NCBI GenBank assembly: GCA_964414925.1
Contig: CAYPXV010000022.1
Coordinates: 1-18,612 of the forward strand
DNA from: PeH17 sp964414925
Lineage (GTDB): Bacteria > Bacillota > Clostridia > Christensenellales > CAG-138
Length of the DNA: 18,612 bases
Direction of reading: 5' to 3'
Shown here: piece after piece, positions 1 to 8,233 of the stretch
Layout: the number at the start of each line of letters is the position of its first letter
How positions within the stretch are numbered: position 1 is the stretch's first letter
Notes under the pieces: generated by a model
Told to the model about the DNA's origin: nothing
Seen by the model: the letters and a program-made list of their open reading frames with translations, nothing else
The model's database searches: none
Translations under genes and position numbers: made by a program

Positions 1-673
1 TGATGAGATCGGGACGAAGGATGATGGCACGAGCGATACCGATACGCTGTCTCTGACCGCCGGAGAACTCATGAGGATAACGTTCTGCGTGTTCGGGAAC
101 GAGACCAACCTGAGTGAGAACATCTGCAACCTGCTTTTCGATGAAATCCTTATCATGGATACCGCGAATTCTTAAACCTTCTGCGATAATTTCACGAACG
201 GTCATACGGGGATCCAAAGAACCGATAGGATCCTGGAAGATCATCTGAATCTTAGTCATCAGTTTCTTGTGGACTTTGGAATCTTCTTCCAACTCCTCAA
301 GTTTTTTACGAGCTTCAGACTGTGCATCGGGTGTTGAAGCAGTTCTGATAGCCTGTCTTGCTTCGGCAATTTCTGCCTTACGGCGCTTCTTAGCCGCAAT
401 ACCCATACCGATACGAACACCGCGGAAGTAAACGTCACCGTCGGTCATTTCGTACAAACCGATAATCGAGCGACCGGTTGTGGTCTTACCGCATCCGGAC
501 TCACCGACGAGTCCGAATACTTCACCCTTACGGATTTCAAAACTTACATCGTCAACAGCCTTTGTAGCTTTGAAATACTGTTTAAGATGCTCTACACGAA
601 GAATAGGCTCTTTATCAGGGTCAAAGTTGGGAGTATAATTATCTACTCTGAGTTTCTGATCAAGTTCTGACAT
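1..673 (-). CDS. oppF: OppF-type oligopeptide ABC transporter ATPase (3' end outside window)
   Basis: Second ATPase of a peptide importer; with OppD it would power OppB/OppC from the cytoplasmic face. The first 224 codons are present, and the C-terminus lies beyond base 1. Visible are a Walker A motif GESGCGKTT at residues 57-65, the Q-loop FQDP at 146-149 and the signature FSGGQRQR at 203-210; the window ends just as the Walker B strand begins (RPDLI). The start ATG shares one base with the oppD stop (TAATG), so translation is probably coupled. Between the early beta strands and the Q-loop there is an insertion of about 45 residues (roughly 90-138), rich in K, R, E and A and probably helical or coiled coil, which typical OppF proteins lack. 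Whether this protein keeps the C-terminal cysteine motif that OppD has lost cannot be seen here. Confidence 0.93.
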   Translation of the reverse strand, partial: MSELDQKLRVDNYTPNFDPDKEPILRVEHLKQYFKATKAVDDVSFEIRKGEVFGLVGESGCGKTTTGRSIIGLYEMTDGDVYFRGVRIGMGIAAKKRRKAEIAEARQAIRTASTPDAQSEARKKLEELEEDSKVHKKLMTKIQMIFQDPIGSLDPRMTVREIIAEGLRIRGIHDKDFIEKQVADVLTQVGLVPEHAERYPHEFSGGQRQRIGIARAIILRPDLI

Positions 674-2757
674 TACTGTTCACCCCCAAGTTTCTTCATT
701 CTTTCAATTCTGTCGGTTACGAGTTTGGGAGGTTCAACCTTGGGTGCATCCGGATGGAGCAACCAAGTTGCTGCCCAGTGAGTATCGTTGATTTTGAACA
801 TCGGCGGCTGTTCCTCGAAATCGATTTCCATAGCGTACTTATTACGCTCTGCAAAAGCATCGCCAACGGGCGGGAAGATCATGTTCGGAGGAGTACCGGG
901 AATAGCATCGAGCTTTTCCTTAGTATCAAGGTCGGGCATAGAAGCGAGCAGTGCCCAAGTATAAGGATGAGCGGGGCTGTAGAAGATATCATCAGCGGAA
1001 CCGTATTCAACAATCTTACCTGCATACATGACGGCGATCTTGTCTGCCATATTAGCAACAACACCGAGGTCATGAGTAATGAAGATGATTGACAAATCAC
1101 GTTCTTTCTTGAGCTTATTGATGAGTTCAAGAATCTGAGCCTGAATTGTAACGTCCAGAGCGGTTGTAGGTTCGTCGCAGATAAGAACATCGGGGTTAGC
1201 AGCCAAAGCGATAGCGATAACAATACGCTGTCTCATACCGCCGGAGAACTCGAAGGGATACTGTTTAAACCTGCGTCTTGCATCGGAGATACCGACTTCG
1301 TCCATAAGTTCGATTGCACGGATTGTTGCCTTTCTCTTGGTAACTCTATATACCGAACGAGAAGCCTGGTCATCAAGGTAGTTGATGAATTTCTTTGCAA
1401 GCTCATCATAATCGATGGCATTGGAAGCCTTGAGCTGAGCAACATATGCGTCACGCAGACGGGTATGAGCAATCTTGATGTTATTCTGATACAGCTCAAT
1501 ATCCATTCTGTTCTTAAATTCGAGATCCTTCTTGCCGGGATGATTCATCTTTTCAACCTTGCAAGCTCTGTTGTAAATCTCAACAGCGGATGTAACAGTG
1601 CTCTTATAAGTAAATGCAACACTGTCCTTATCAATTGCAAGCATATCGAGGGAATCGACAACAGCCTTAATAATGGGAGCTGTCTTTTCACGGCAAAGTT
1701 TAGGATCGATACGTTCTTCGGATTCAAGTCTTGCAAGTTCTGCATCGAGCATATCAACAACGCACTGTTTCTTGCCGTAAGCAACGTCGTTTGAATATTT
1801 AAGACCGGCAGCTACGCCCTGAAGTGCATCGGTAAGGAATGCATCATCAAGCAATTTTGCGCACTCTGCGTTGAAGGCGGGAATATCTCCCTCGAACAAA
1901 GGTTCGAGATTATTGTTCTTGCAATAACCGATAGCGAAGAAGTTGGGCTTTTCGTAAGCGAAAACAGCTTCGAGCAATGCTTTAAGTTCATTAAGAACCT
2001 TATCAAGTTCGGTATGATTGCCGTTGTTTACATATTCACCGGTTCTCTGTTTGAGTTCATCAACGAGACGAGAATATGAAGCATCGTTTTCGGGAACGAG
2101 GAAAGGATTATAAACGCTGCCCGAATCGGAGATAAGCAGCTTAATCTCCTTTGCAACGGTTTTAGGTTCGCCATTGATAACGTCAACGAGAATATCGCCG
2201 ATATTTTTAATAGCGGACTCTACACGTTCACGAGAGTAGTTATACTTTGTTTCGAGATTACTGCCGGTTTTAATTGCGGCATCGATAATCTTGATTTTGG
2301 AATCAACATTTTCAACGCCTGCACTCTTCATTGCATTTGAGAGGAGCTTAATCTTATTGGAATAGATGCGCTTTGCTTCTCTCTGATTTGCCTTACCATT
2401 CAGTATCATTGCCTCTGTAAGCTGAGTACCTATCTTAACGATGGGGTTCAAGCTGGAAAGAGGATCCTGGAAAATCATGGAGATACGATTACCGCGAATC
2501 TTATGGAAATCTTCTTCACTGATCTTCATGAGGTCCTGACCGTCATAAATAATCTCGCCGCCTTCGGGGATTGCATTACCTGCAAGAATACCCATAATAG
2601 CTCTTGCGGTAACGGATTTACCGGAACCGGATTCGCCGACGATTGCAAGTGTTTCACCTGCATCAAGGTCGAACGATATATCACGAACTGCCTTAACAGT
2701 ACCATTATTGGTACGGAAGGAAATAATTAAATCTTTAACTTCTAATTTCTTAGCCAT
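673..2757 (-). CDS. oppD: OppD-type oligopeptide ABC transporter ATPase with a large internal insertion
   Basis: ATPase subunit of the peptide importer, 694 residues against roughly 330-350 for the family. All ATPase motifs are intact: Walker A GESGSGKS at 41-48, Q-loop FQDP at 96-99, signature FSGGMRQR at 504-511, Walker B LICDEP at 525-530 with the catalytic Glu at 529, and the H-loop His at 562. The extra length is one in-frame block, about residues 131-478, between QREAKR and AIELMDEVGI, which would be nearly contiguous in an ordinary OppD. The block is mostly predicted helix and resembles nothing I recognise. The C-terminal oligopeptide-transporter domain is present (PPVGDAFAERNKYAMEI), but its four usual cysteines are replaced by D633, N639, D646 and T664. 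Start and stop overlap the neighbouring genes by one base (TAATG). The reading frame is clean throughout, so the insertion is not a frameshift artefact. Confidence 0.95.
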   Translation of the reverse strand: MAKKLEVKDLIISFRTNNGTVKAVRDISFDLDAGETLAIVGESGSGKSVTARAIMGILAGNAIPEGGEIIYDGQDLMKISEEDFHKIRGNRISMIFQDPLSSLNPIVKIGTQLTEAMILNGKANQREAKRIYSNKIKLLSNAMKSAGVENVDSKIKIIDAAIKTGSNLETKYNYSRERVESAIKNIGDILVDVINGEPKTVAKEIKLLISDSGSVYNPFLVPENDASYSRLVDELKQRTGEYVNNGNHTELDKVLNELKALLEAVFAYEKPNFFAIGYCKNNNLEPLFEGDIPAFNAECAKLLDDAFLTDALQGVAAGLKYSNDVAYGKKQCVVDMLDAELARLESEERIDPKLCREKTAPIIKAVVDSLDMLAIDKDSVAFTYKSTVTSAVEIYNRACKVEKMNHPGKKDLEFKNRMDIELYQNNIKIAHTRLRDAYVAQLKASNAIDYDELAKKFINYLDDQASRSVYRVTKRKATIRAIELMDEVGISDARRRFKQYPFEFSGGMRQRIVIAIALAANPDVLICDEPTTALDVTIQAQILELINKLKKERDLSIIFITHDLGVVANMADKIAVMYAGKIVEYGSADDIFYSPAHPYTWALLASMPDLDTKEKLDAIPGTPPNMIFPPVGDAFAERNKYAMEIDFEEQPPMFKINDTHWAATWLLHPDAPKVEPPKLVTDRIERMKKLGGEQ

Positions 2758-4349
2758 TATTCATCCGCTCCTCTCAACGACGGGTTAAATGCATCACGCA
2801 AGCCATTACCGAACAGGTTAAACGCAATCATCATAATAGCGATTACGGCTGCGGGAATGAGCAGGATATGGGGCTGGTACTGCAAATACTTCTGTCCGTC
2901 AGCCATCATTGTACCGAGGGATACGGATGTGCTGGAGTTAAAGTTTACGATTCCCAAGTAAGAGAATGTTGACTCACTGGTGATAACACCGGGAATAGCA
3001 AATACGGAACTGGTAATAATAGTACCGATAGCATTTGGGAAGATATGTCTGAACATCAATCTCATATCGCCTGCACCGAGAGTCCTTGCAGCAAGGATAT
3101 ACTCTTGATTCTTAAAGCGGTAGAACTGGGTTCTGACAACGCTTGCCGTTCCAATCCAACCTGTTACACAGAATGCAAGCAGCAAACCACCCAAAACGGA
3201 TGCTTTACCTGTATTAACAAGGTGCTCCTGGAACAGGATAACGATGATGTACAGAGGCATACGCCAGAGGATATCAACGATACGCTCCATGATGATGTCT
3301 GTCCATCCACCATAGTAACCTTCGATTGCACCATAGAATGCACCGAAAAGGAAGCAAACAATGGCAACACCGCAGGAAAGAATGAGTGACAGTCTGAGAC
3401 CGTAAGCCATACGAGTAGCAATGTCGTAGCCGGAACCGTCAGCACCGAAAGTGAAGATAGGTTCATGACCGAGCTTTACGATTTCGCCATTCTCACCGAA
3501 TTCAGTTGTAGAATAGATGTAATAGTTACGATAGAGAACACGAACCTGAACGGTGTTCTTATCTCTCTTGAGAGAGTAAGCAACGTTTCCGTCCTCATCA
3601 TAGAGGTAGTTGGGCTGATAGCCTTTTTCCTTGATGGACTCGATATCTTTCAAAGATTTACCGTCCTCGTCAAGGGGATACATCTTTGCATTGGCCTTAT
3701 ACCAAAGGTTTGCGTCGGTTGAGTCTGGACAATCTTCGCTATAGATATTTACCATAGGATAAATTGCCTGAATACCTGTTTCCTTTTCCCAAGCTTGAAG
3801 TTTTTCAAGGTTTGCGGGGGTCATGGAAAGGTATTCGAAACCTACATAATTATAAGAGTCAACGAGGCACTTACGACTGACCTTGCCCTGTGTATCGGTT
3901 ACTTCTTCACCGATGGAAACGAGAGCGTCAAATTCGCCGTCATTACCTAAATCCCAAGGATATTCTTCAAGATTACCATCGGGGTCCATTGCGCCGACAG
4001 CAATACCGTTTACAAGAGTGAGGTATTTATCATTCAGCTGCATTGTCGATGCGCCGCTGAAAATCTTTATTCCGCCGATTTCGAGCTTGGGCAAAACCTT
4101 CTGATACATAGGATCGCGGTCACCAAGGTCATAAACGGAAACAAAAGGCACAAGAATCGCATAAAGAACAATGAGAAGAAGAATTATAGCTGCAACAACG
4201 GAAGCCTTATTCTTTTTAAATCTCATCCAAGCATCTTTAAAATAGCCGATGGGCTTTGTCTTGAGCTCTTTATCGAAAATGCGTTCATTTTCCTGAACAA
4301 AGCGGAATTTTTCCGCAGGAATATGTTTATTGTAAGTAATCTCTGCCAT
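2757..4349 (-). CDS. oppC: OppC-type oligopeptide ABC transporter permease with a large extracellular loop
   Basis: Membrane permease that pairs with OppB to form the translocation channel; 530 residues against about 300 normally. It has the N-terminal OppC_N region with a first membrane helix at about 49-72, then a soluble insertion at about 75-295, then the usual permease core (YGLRLSLILS onward) with about five more helices. The EAA loop that docks the ATPase is at about 419-440 (AARTLGAGDMRLMFRHIFPN). In an ordinary OppC the stretch between helix 1 and the core is a short extracellular segment ending in HPFGTDxxGRD; here the corresponding HEPIFTFGADGSGYD follows the insertion. By the positive-inside rule and family topology, the insertion should face outside. 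It begins one base after the oppB stop, with a weak ribosome site (AGAAAGA), consistent with coupled translation. Confidence 0.95.
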   Translation of the reverse strand: MAEITYNKHIPAEKFRFVQENERIFDKELKTKPIGYFKDAWMRFKKNKASVVAAIILLLIVLYAILVPFVSVYDLGDRDPMYQKVLPKLEIGGIKIFSGASTMQLNDKYLTLVNGIAVGAMDPDGNLEEYPWDLGNDGEFDALVSIGEEVTDTQGKVSRKCLVDSYNYVGFEYLSMTPANLEKLQAWEKETGIQAIYPMVNIYSEDCPDSTDANLWYKANAKMYPLDEDGKSLKDIESIKEKGYQPNYLYDEDGNVAYSLKRDKNTVQVRVLYRNYYIYSTTEFGENGEIVKLGHEPIFTFGADGSGYDIATRMAYGLRLSLILSCGVAIVCFLFGAFYGAIEGYYGGWTDIIMERIVDILWRMPLYIIVILFQEHLVNTGKASVLGGLLLAFCVTGWIGTASVVRTQFYRFKNQEYILAARTLGAGDMRLMFRHIFPNAIGTIITSSVFAIPGVITSESTFSYLGIVNFNSSTSVSLGTMMADGQKYLQYQPHILLIPAAVIAIMMIAFNLFGNGLRDAFNPSLRGADE

Positions 4350-4350
4350 A

Positions 4351-5310
4351 TTATCTTTCTCCCATCTTAATTCTAGGATCGAGGAATCCGTAGCTGAGGT
4401 CGGTCAGAATGCTTGCTACAAGACCGAATGCGGTATAGAACATTGCAGTACCGACAAACAAGTCGTAGTCACGCATGGTGAGAGCCTGAAGTGAAAGCTT
4501 TCCGACGCCGGGGATAGAGAATATCTGCTCCAGAACCATGGAACCACTCATAACGCTGAGGAATGTACCGATAACAACGGGAAGAATCGGAACCATTGCG
4601 TTTTTAAGTGCATGGCGAATAATTGCCTTACTCTTTGTAAGACCCTTAGTACGTGCAAGGAGCATATAATCGCTCGTGAGTGCTTCAGTAAGTTCAGCAC
4701 GAACGGTTCTTGCAAAATAAGCGATTTCATAGAAAGCACTTGCCATAATGGGGAGCATGACCGAATAGATCATTTTCCATGTCCACCAACCGCCTGCTTC
4801 AGCATAAGAGCTCATGATAATCGGGAACCATCCCAATTTAAAGCCCAACGTGTATTGCAGGAAGAATGCAAGTACGAATGAAGGAACTGAAATAAACAGA
4901 ACAATAATAACTGATGCAATGTGATCAATCCAGGTATTCTTTTTGATAGCGGCAAAAATACCGACAACAATACCCAGAGGAAGTCCCAAAAGGACCGAAA
5001 GAACGTTAACCATAATGGTGGGAGGCATACGGGTGAACATAACGTCCCATACATTTGCCATGTACTGTACCTTAAATGAAGTACCCCAATCCCATTTGGT
5101 AACGATATTTTTTAAGTAAATACCGTATTGCTCAAATATCGGCTTATTCCATCCGAGAGCTTCACGGCGTGCCTGCTCAATTTCACCCTGAATACCCAGA
5201 GGTATTTCAGTTTGGAGCATCTTAACAAGACAGAAGGTTATCGTCATGATTACGAAAAATACGAAAATCAACATCGCTAACCTTTTTAATACATATTTAA
5301 ATGTTCGCAT
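4351..5310 (-). CDS. oppB: OppB-type oligopeptide ABC transporter permease
   Basis: Permease partner of OppC. At 319 residues it has the normal family length, unlike OppC and OppD. There is a first membrane helix at about 9-30, an extracellular segment of about 70 residues including GTSF, then five further helices. The EAA cytoplasmic loop is at about 213-240 (LLARTKGLTKSKAIIRHALK), and the protein ends with the typical YGFLDPRI. The ATG follows an AAGGA ribosome site by 8 bases. It is separated from oppA by a 177-bp structured spacer, while oppC starts one base after its stop. The gene is well conserved and I see nothing abnormal in it. Confidence 0.96.
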   Translation of the reverse strand: MRTFKYVLKRLAMLIFVFFVIMTITFCLVKMLQTEIPLGIQGEIEQARREALGWNKPIFEQYGIYLKNIVTKWDWGTSFKVQYMANVWDVMFTRMPPTIMVNVLSVLLGLPLGIVVGIFAAIKKNTWIDHIASVIIVLFISVPSFVLAFFLQYTLGFKLGWFPIIMSSYAEAGGWWTWKMIYSVMLPIMASAFYEIAYFARTVRAELTEALTSDYMLLARTKGLTKSKAIIRHALKNAMVPILPVVIGTFLSVMSGSMVLEQIFSIPGVGKLSLQALTMRDYDLFVGTAMFYTAFGLVASILTDLSYGFLDPRIKMGER

Positions 5311-5335
5311 AGGCTGTTTCCTTATCTAAATAACG

Positions 5336-5351
5336 TGCATGCAAGCATGCA
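5336..5351. repeat. Short perfect inverted repeat in the oppA-oppB spacer
   Basis: TGCATGC-AA-GCATGCA, 7-bp arms with a 2-base centre, lying 26 bases upstream of the oppB ATG. The loop is too small for a good full hairpin, so it may be an operator-like palindrome or part of the larger folded spacer. Function unknown. Confidence 0.4.
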
Positions 5352-5412
5352 TTAATCAGGTCATATCCGAGCGGACAGCATTGCTCATCCAATCGGATTC
5401 AAGCTGATTAAT
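5351..5412 (-). repeat. Long-range inverted repeat upstream of oppB
   Basis: ATTAATCAG (5351-5359) pairs with CTGATTAAT (5404-5412), and inside it ATCCGA (5365-5370) pairs with TCGGAT (5393-5398). Symmetric 5-base internal loops separate the two stems and the apical loop has 22 bases. In the minus-strand transcript this would fold between the oppA 3' hairpin and the oppB ribosome site. I infer a structured intercistronic RNA element; it matches no riboswitch I know. Confidence 0.55.
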
Positions 5413-5417
5413 ATTTT

Positions 5418-5451
5418 GTGCAGCTCCAAGGTACTAACCTTGGAGCTGCAC
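5418..5451 (-). promoter_or_regulatory. Perfect 15-bp hairpin downstream of oppA
   Basis: GTGCAGCTCCAAGGT (5418-5432) and its exact complement (5437-5451) flank a 4-base loop. It lies 36 bases after the oppA stop. On the minus strand the stem is followed by AAAATATTAATC rather than a U run, so it is unlikely to be an intrinsic terminator. A stem like this between a binding-protein gene and its permease genes usually protects the upstream mRNA from 3' exonucleases, giving more binding protein than permease. A second, weaker hairpin (5462-5483) sits between it and the oppA stop. Confidence 0.7.
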
Positions 5452-5487
5452 CTGTTACCTGTCAGAGCAGTTAAACTGTCTGATTAA

Positions 5488-7932
5488 TTACGTGTAGTCG
5501 AGCTCGCCGCCATTGCTTGCTACGAACTCATCCCAAGCAACGTCATCGTAGTTGTAGGTCATGAGACGGATTCCGCCGTAACCATACATTACGTCATACT
5601 CAAGAGTTGCATACTGAATCTTGAATGAGAACATACCAACGACTGTATCGCAAGCGAAGGGGATGCAGTGAGCGCCCTTTACGAGAGCTGCTTCGAGGCC
5701 GGAGATAACAGCAAGTTTTCTATCCATATCATTAGCATTCTCGCCAACACCGTTTACGCTGTCGGACCACTCTTTGTAAGTCTTGGTTTCTTTTACGCCA
5801 TTGATTTCGATCTCAACTTCTTCTCTGGTGGGATCGAAACCGCAGTTCTCATGTACATAACCGCCGGTGTATTCGGGGTCAGTGTAGCAACGGATTGCAT
5901 TCTGGAGATAGAATGCAGCGCCGCCCCATGCACCACGAGCCATCTCAACCTTACCGGTTGCAACTTCTTCATAACGGTTGGAGCAGTTTGCAAGATAGGT
6001 AATGGTTACGGTACCGAGATCGGTGCCTTCGAGAGCGGTGTTGATTGCATTGTTGAGGTATTCGCACTCATTGGTGTAGTCAGTAGAGAGAGACTGGAGA
6101 GCTGTTGCCTGGCAGGTAATGTTGATTGCCTGACCTGCAGTGTAGTTTCCGTCTGCGATAGCTGCGGTTGCTGCTGCCTGGAAGTGTTCCTTAGCTGCTG
6201 CAACGTCATAACCGGTGATGGAAGCATAAGCTTCTTCAAGAGTTGCATATTCGCCGCCTTCGCCGTAGGTTACGTCGTAGATATTGCATACTGCTGACAT
6301 ACCTGCATCGCTGTTACGGTATACGGAGTCGGGATTGTTCTCTACATCATAGTAATAGAGGCTGTTGAAGAGGTAATAAGCGGGCTTATAACCGGGGGTG
6401 CAAGTCTGGCAGAGATATGCACGGTCGATTGCGAGGCTGATGCCAAGACGGAAATCGTCATAAGCGAGGATAGCCTTGTTTGCGCCGTCGCCTGCTTCTG
6501 CTTCGAGAGCCTTAAGGGAATCTACGTCGGTAGCAAAGATCCAACGATAGGTGTAGGTCTGGTCAGTCTTGAGCAGATTATCGGATGCTCTGAATTCGTC
6601 CATGTCGTCGCTGGTGAGGGAGATCTCATCGAGTTTGCCCTGTTTGAACAACATGACTTCGGTTGCATGTTCGCTTACGATTTCGTAAACGATTCTGGTG
6701 GTCTGATACTGACCTTCGTGTTTGCCGTCGGTCCAGCCGTACCAATTCTCGTTCTTTACGAGGGTAAAGCTCTTGGAGGGTTCGAAAGCTTCAACACGAT
6801 AGGGACCGGTTGCGCTGTAGTTGTCAACATCGGTGCCGTAGTCGGTGGTGGTGAGGTCGCCGGTTGTGGTCTTACCTGCTTCGTAGAGTGTCTCATTGAC
6901 GAGCCAGCCGGAAGTCATAGCGGTAAGGAAGTAGAACATGGTTTCGGGAGTTTCGAGTACATAGTAAATGGTGTAATCGTCGCCCTTAATAAGACCAACG
7001 TTCTCCCAAGGTGTTTCTTCACGAGTACCTATCTGAACAAAGCAGAACTCATACCATGCTTCGGGGTTGGTGTCGCCGAAGTTTGCAGCAACCTTGAGGA
7101 GCAGTTCGATATCATCTTCGGTAATCTGAATCATGCCGGTCTTGTCGATAGCTTCGCGGCCCCAGAGTGCCTGATAGAGATCGGTTTCGCCATCCATAAA
7201 GTATGCATCATATCCGCCCTCATAGTATGCGGAAACAGCATCACCAAAGAATACGCATGCTTCGTCGGCATTGATGAAGTATGCTTCTGCATCCTTGATG
7301 TAGCCGTTATCTGCGGTAGCATCGCCATAGAGACCGAGACCTGCCTGATCGTTCATGTAGTAAGCCTTAGCATTCTTAACAGCGGTGGAACCTTCGATGT
7401 AGTTACCTGCACGGTAGTTCTTCATCTCGGAGCTGAGGAGCTGCTGCATTGAGTAGATGTAGTCATCAGCATTGATGGGGGTGCCATCTTCCCACTTTGC
7501 ATCAGGATTGAGGTCGAGCTGATAGATATAGCCGGGGGTACCTGCTTCAAAGTCTTCGGGAAGCCAATTTGCAGCTTCTTCCCAAGTGTTGGTGACATCG
7601 GTTACATTTGCGAGCATTTCGTAAACCCACATGTACAGACCGTTGCTGTCCATAGAAACGTCAACGGGCATACCTTCGATGTAACCCATCATCTCAGACT
7701 CGTTATTCATCTCCCAAGTATGGGGATTCCAAGTGCTGGGGGTATCAGACATAGTAAGTCTGTAGGTGTATTCCTTAGCATCGCCACTGGGTTCAGCGGT
7801 TGCATCGGTGCCAGGTTCGGTGGATCCTTCGGGTGCCTGTGTAGCATCACCATCATTCTTGCAAGCTGCAAGAGTGGGGATGACCATCAGGAGAGCAAGA
7901 AGGATAGCCATGATTTTGGTAATCTTCTTCAT
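5488..7932 (-). CDS. oppA: OppA-type oligopeptide-binding lipoprotein
   Basis: Extracellular substrate-binding lipoprotein that delivers peptides to OppBC. Residues 1-23 form a lipoprotein signal peptide with lipobox LAAC and the lipidated Cys at 24. A linker rich in T, E, P, G, D and A follows to about residue 50, and then an SBP_bac_5 (family 5) domain. Family signs include WNPHTW, the GxPYxVxxFEP-like strand around residue 375 (GPYRVEAFEP), EVMLFKQGKLDEI and AIDRAYL. It has 814 residues, considerably longer than the usual 540-600, and is acidic and rich in aromatic residues. It starts after a strong AAGGAGGT ribosome site (7-base spacing) and is the first gene of the operon, under its own consensus promoter. 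The ligand cannot be read from the sequence; peptides are inferred from family and operon. Confidence 0.93.
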   Translation of the reverse strand: MKKITKIMAILLALLMVIPTLAACKNDGDATQAPEGSTEPGTDATAEPSGDAKEYTYRLTMSDTPSTWNPHTWEMNNESEMMGYIEGMPVDVSMDSNGLYMWVYEMLANVTDVTNTWEEAANWLPEDFEAGTPGYIYQLDLNPDAKWEDGTPINADDYIYSMQQLLSSEMKNYRAGNYIEGSTAVKNAKAYYMNDQAGLGLYGDATADNGYIKDAEAYFINADEACVFFGDAVSAYYEGGYDAYFMDGETDLYQALWGREAIDKTGMIQITEDDIELLLKVAANFGDTNPEAWYEFCFVQIGTREETPWENVGLIKGDDYTIYYVLETPETMFYFLTAMTSGWLVNETLYEAGKTTTGDLTTTDYGTDVDNYSATGPYRVEAFEPSKSFTLVKNENWYGWTDGKHEGQYQTTRIVYEIVSEHATEVMLFKQGKLDEISLTSDDMDEFRASDNLLKTDQTYTYRWIFATDVDSLKALEAEAGDGANKAILAYDDFRLGISLAIDRAYLCQTCTPGYKPAYYLFNSLYYYDVENNPDSVYRNSDAGMSAVCNIYDVTYGEGGEYATLEEAYASITGYDVAAAKEHFQAAATAAIADGNYTAGQAINITCQATALQSLSTDYTNECEYLNNAINTALEGTDLGTVTITYLANCSNRYEEVATGKVEMARGAWGGAAFYLQNAIRCYTDPEYTGGYVHENCGFDPTREEVEIEINGVKETKTYKEWSDSVNGVGENANDMDRKLAVISGLEAALVKGAHCIPFACDTVVGMFSFKIQYATLEYDVMYGYGGIRLMTYNYDDVAWDEFVASNGGELDYT

Positions 7933-7982
7933 TATGTTACCTCCTTAGATTTTATCAAGCATAAACCTGATAATGTGTTAAT

Positions 7983-8011
7983 AGTATACACGCATCAATT
8001 TAATTTGTCAA
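7983..8011 (-). promoter_or_regulatory. Sigma-A promoter for oppA operon
   Basis: Reading the minus strand, TTGACA (8011-8006), a 17-base spacer and TATACT (7988-7983) give a near-perfect housekeeping promoter. The predicted start of transcription is near 7976, leaving a leader of about 44 bases that ends in a strong AAGGAGGT ribosome site. Confidence 0.8.
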
Positions 8012-8172
8012 CAAAAATTTTTGCATTGAACTTCCTTTTGCGTGCTAACTTTTTTGCTTTTCGAGAAAAAGCACTGTAATATATTATTAATTTTTTTTAA
8101 GCCATAATTTTTCACTACAACGTCACTTTTTTTGAAGAAAAATGAGCAAACGGAAGCGAAGCGATAAATATC
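8012..8172. other. A/T-rich divergent spacer between the oppA and ruvX promoters
   Basis: The 301-bp gap between oppA and ruvX holds two back-to-back promoters and, between them, a very A/T-rich stretch. One short stem-loop is visible at 8055-8073 (TGCTTTT / AAAAGCA), without a T run suitable for termination on either strand. I see no coding capacity and no recognisable CodY-like or other operator palindrome. Confidence 0.5.
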
Positions 8173-8201
8173 TTGACCGAGAGAGGAAAGAGGTTTATAA
8201 T
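8173..8201 (+). promoter_or_regulatory. Sigma-A promoter for ruvX-DUF1292-mntP
   Basis: TTGACC (8173-8178), a 17-base spacer and TATAAT (8196-8201). The predicted start is near 8208, giving a leader of about 26 bases that contains the AAGGAG ribosome site of ruvX. Confidence 0.8.
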
Positions 8202-8233
8202 GGTAGGGATAATCTAAAAAGGAGAGAAAACGA

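Noticed and set aside
5418..5451. Intrinsic terminator after oppA
   Set aside because: The 15-bp stem is strong, but neither strand has a T run after it; called a stabilising or processing hairpin instead.
5668..7452. Long open frames on the plus strand opposite oppA (209 and 261 codons)
   Set aside because: They are shadows of the well-supported oppA frame, have no ribosome site or promoter, and give Cys/Val-rich sequences with no family resemblance.
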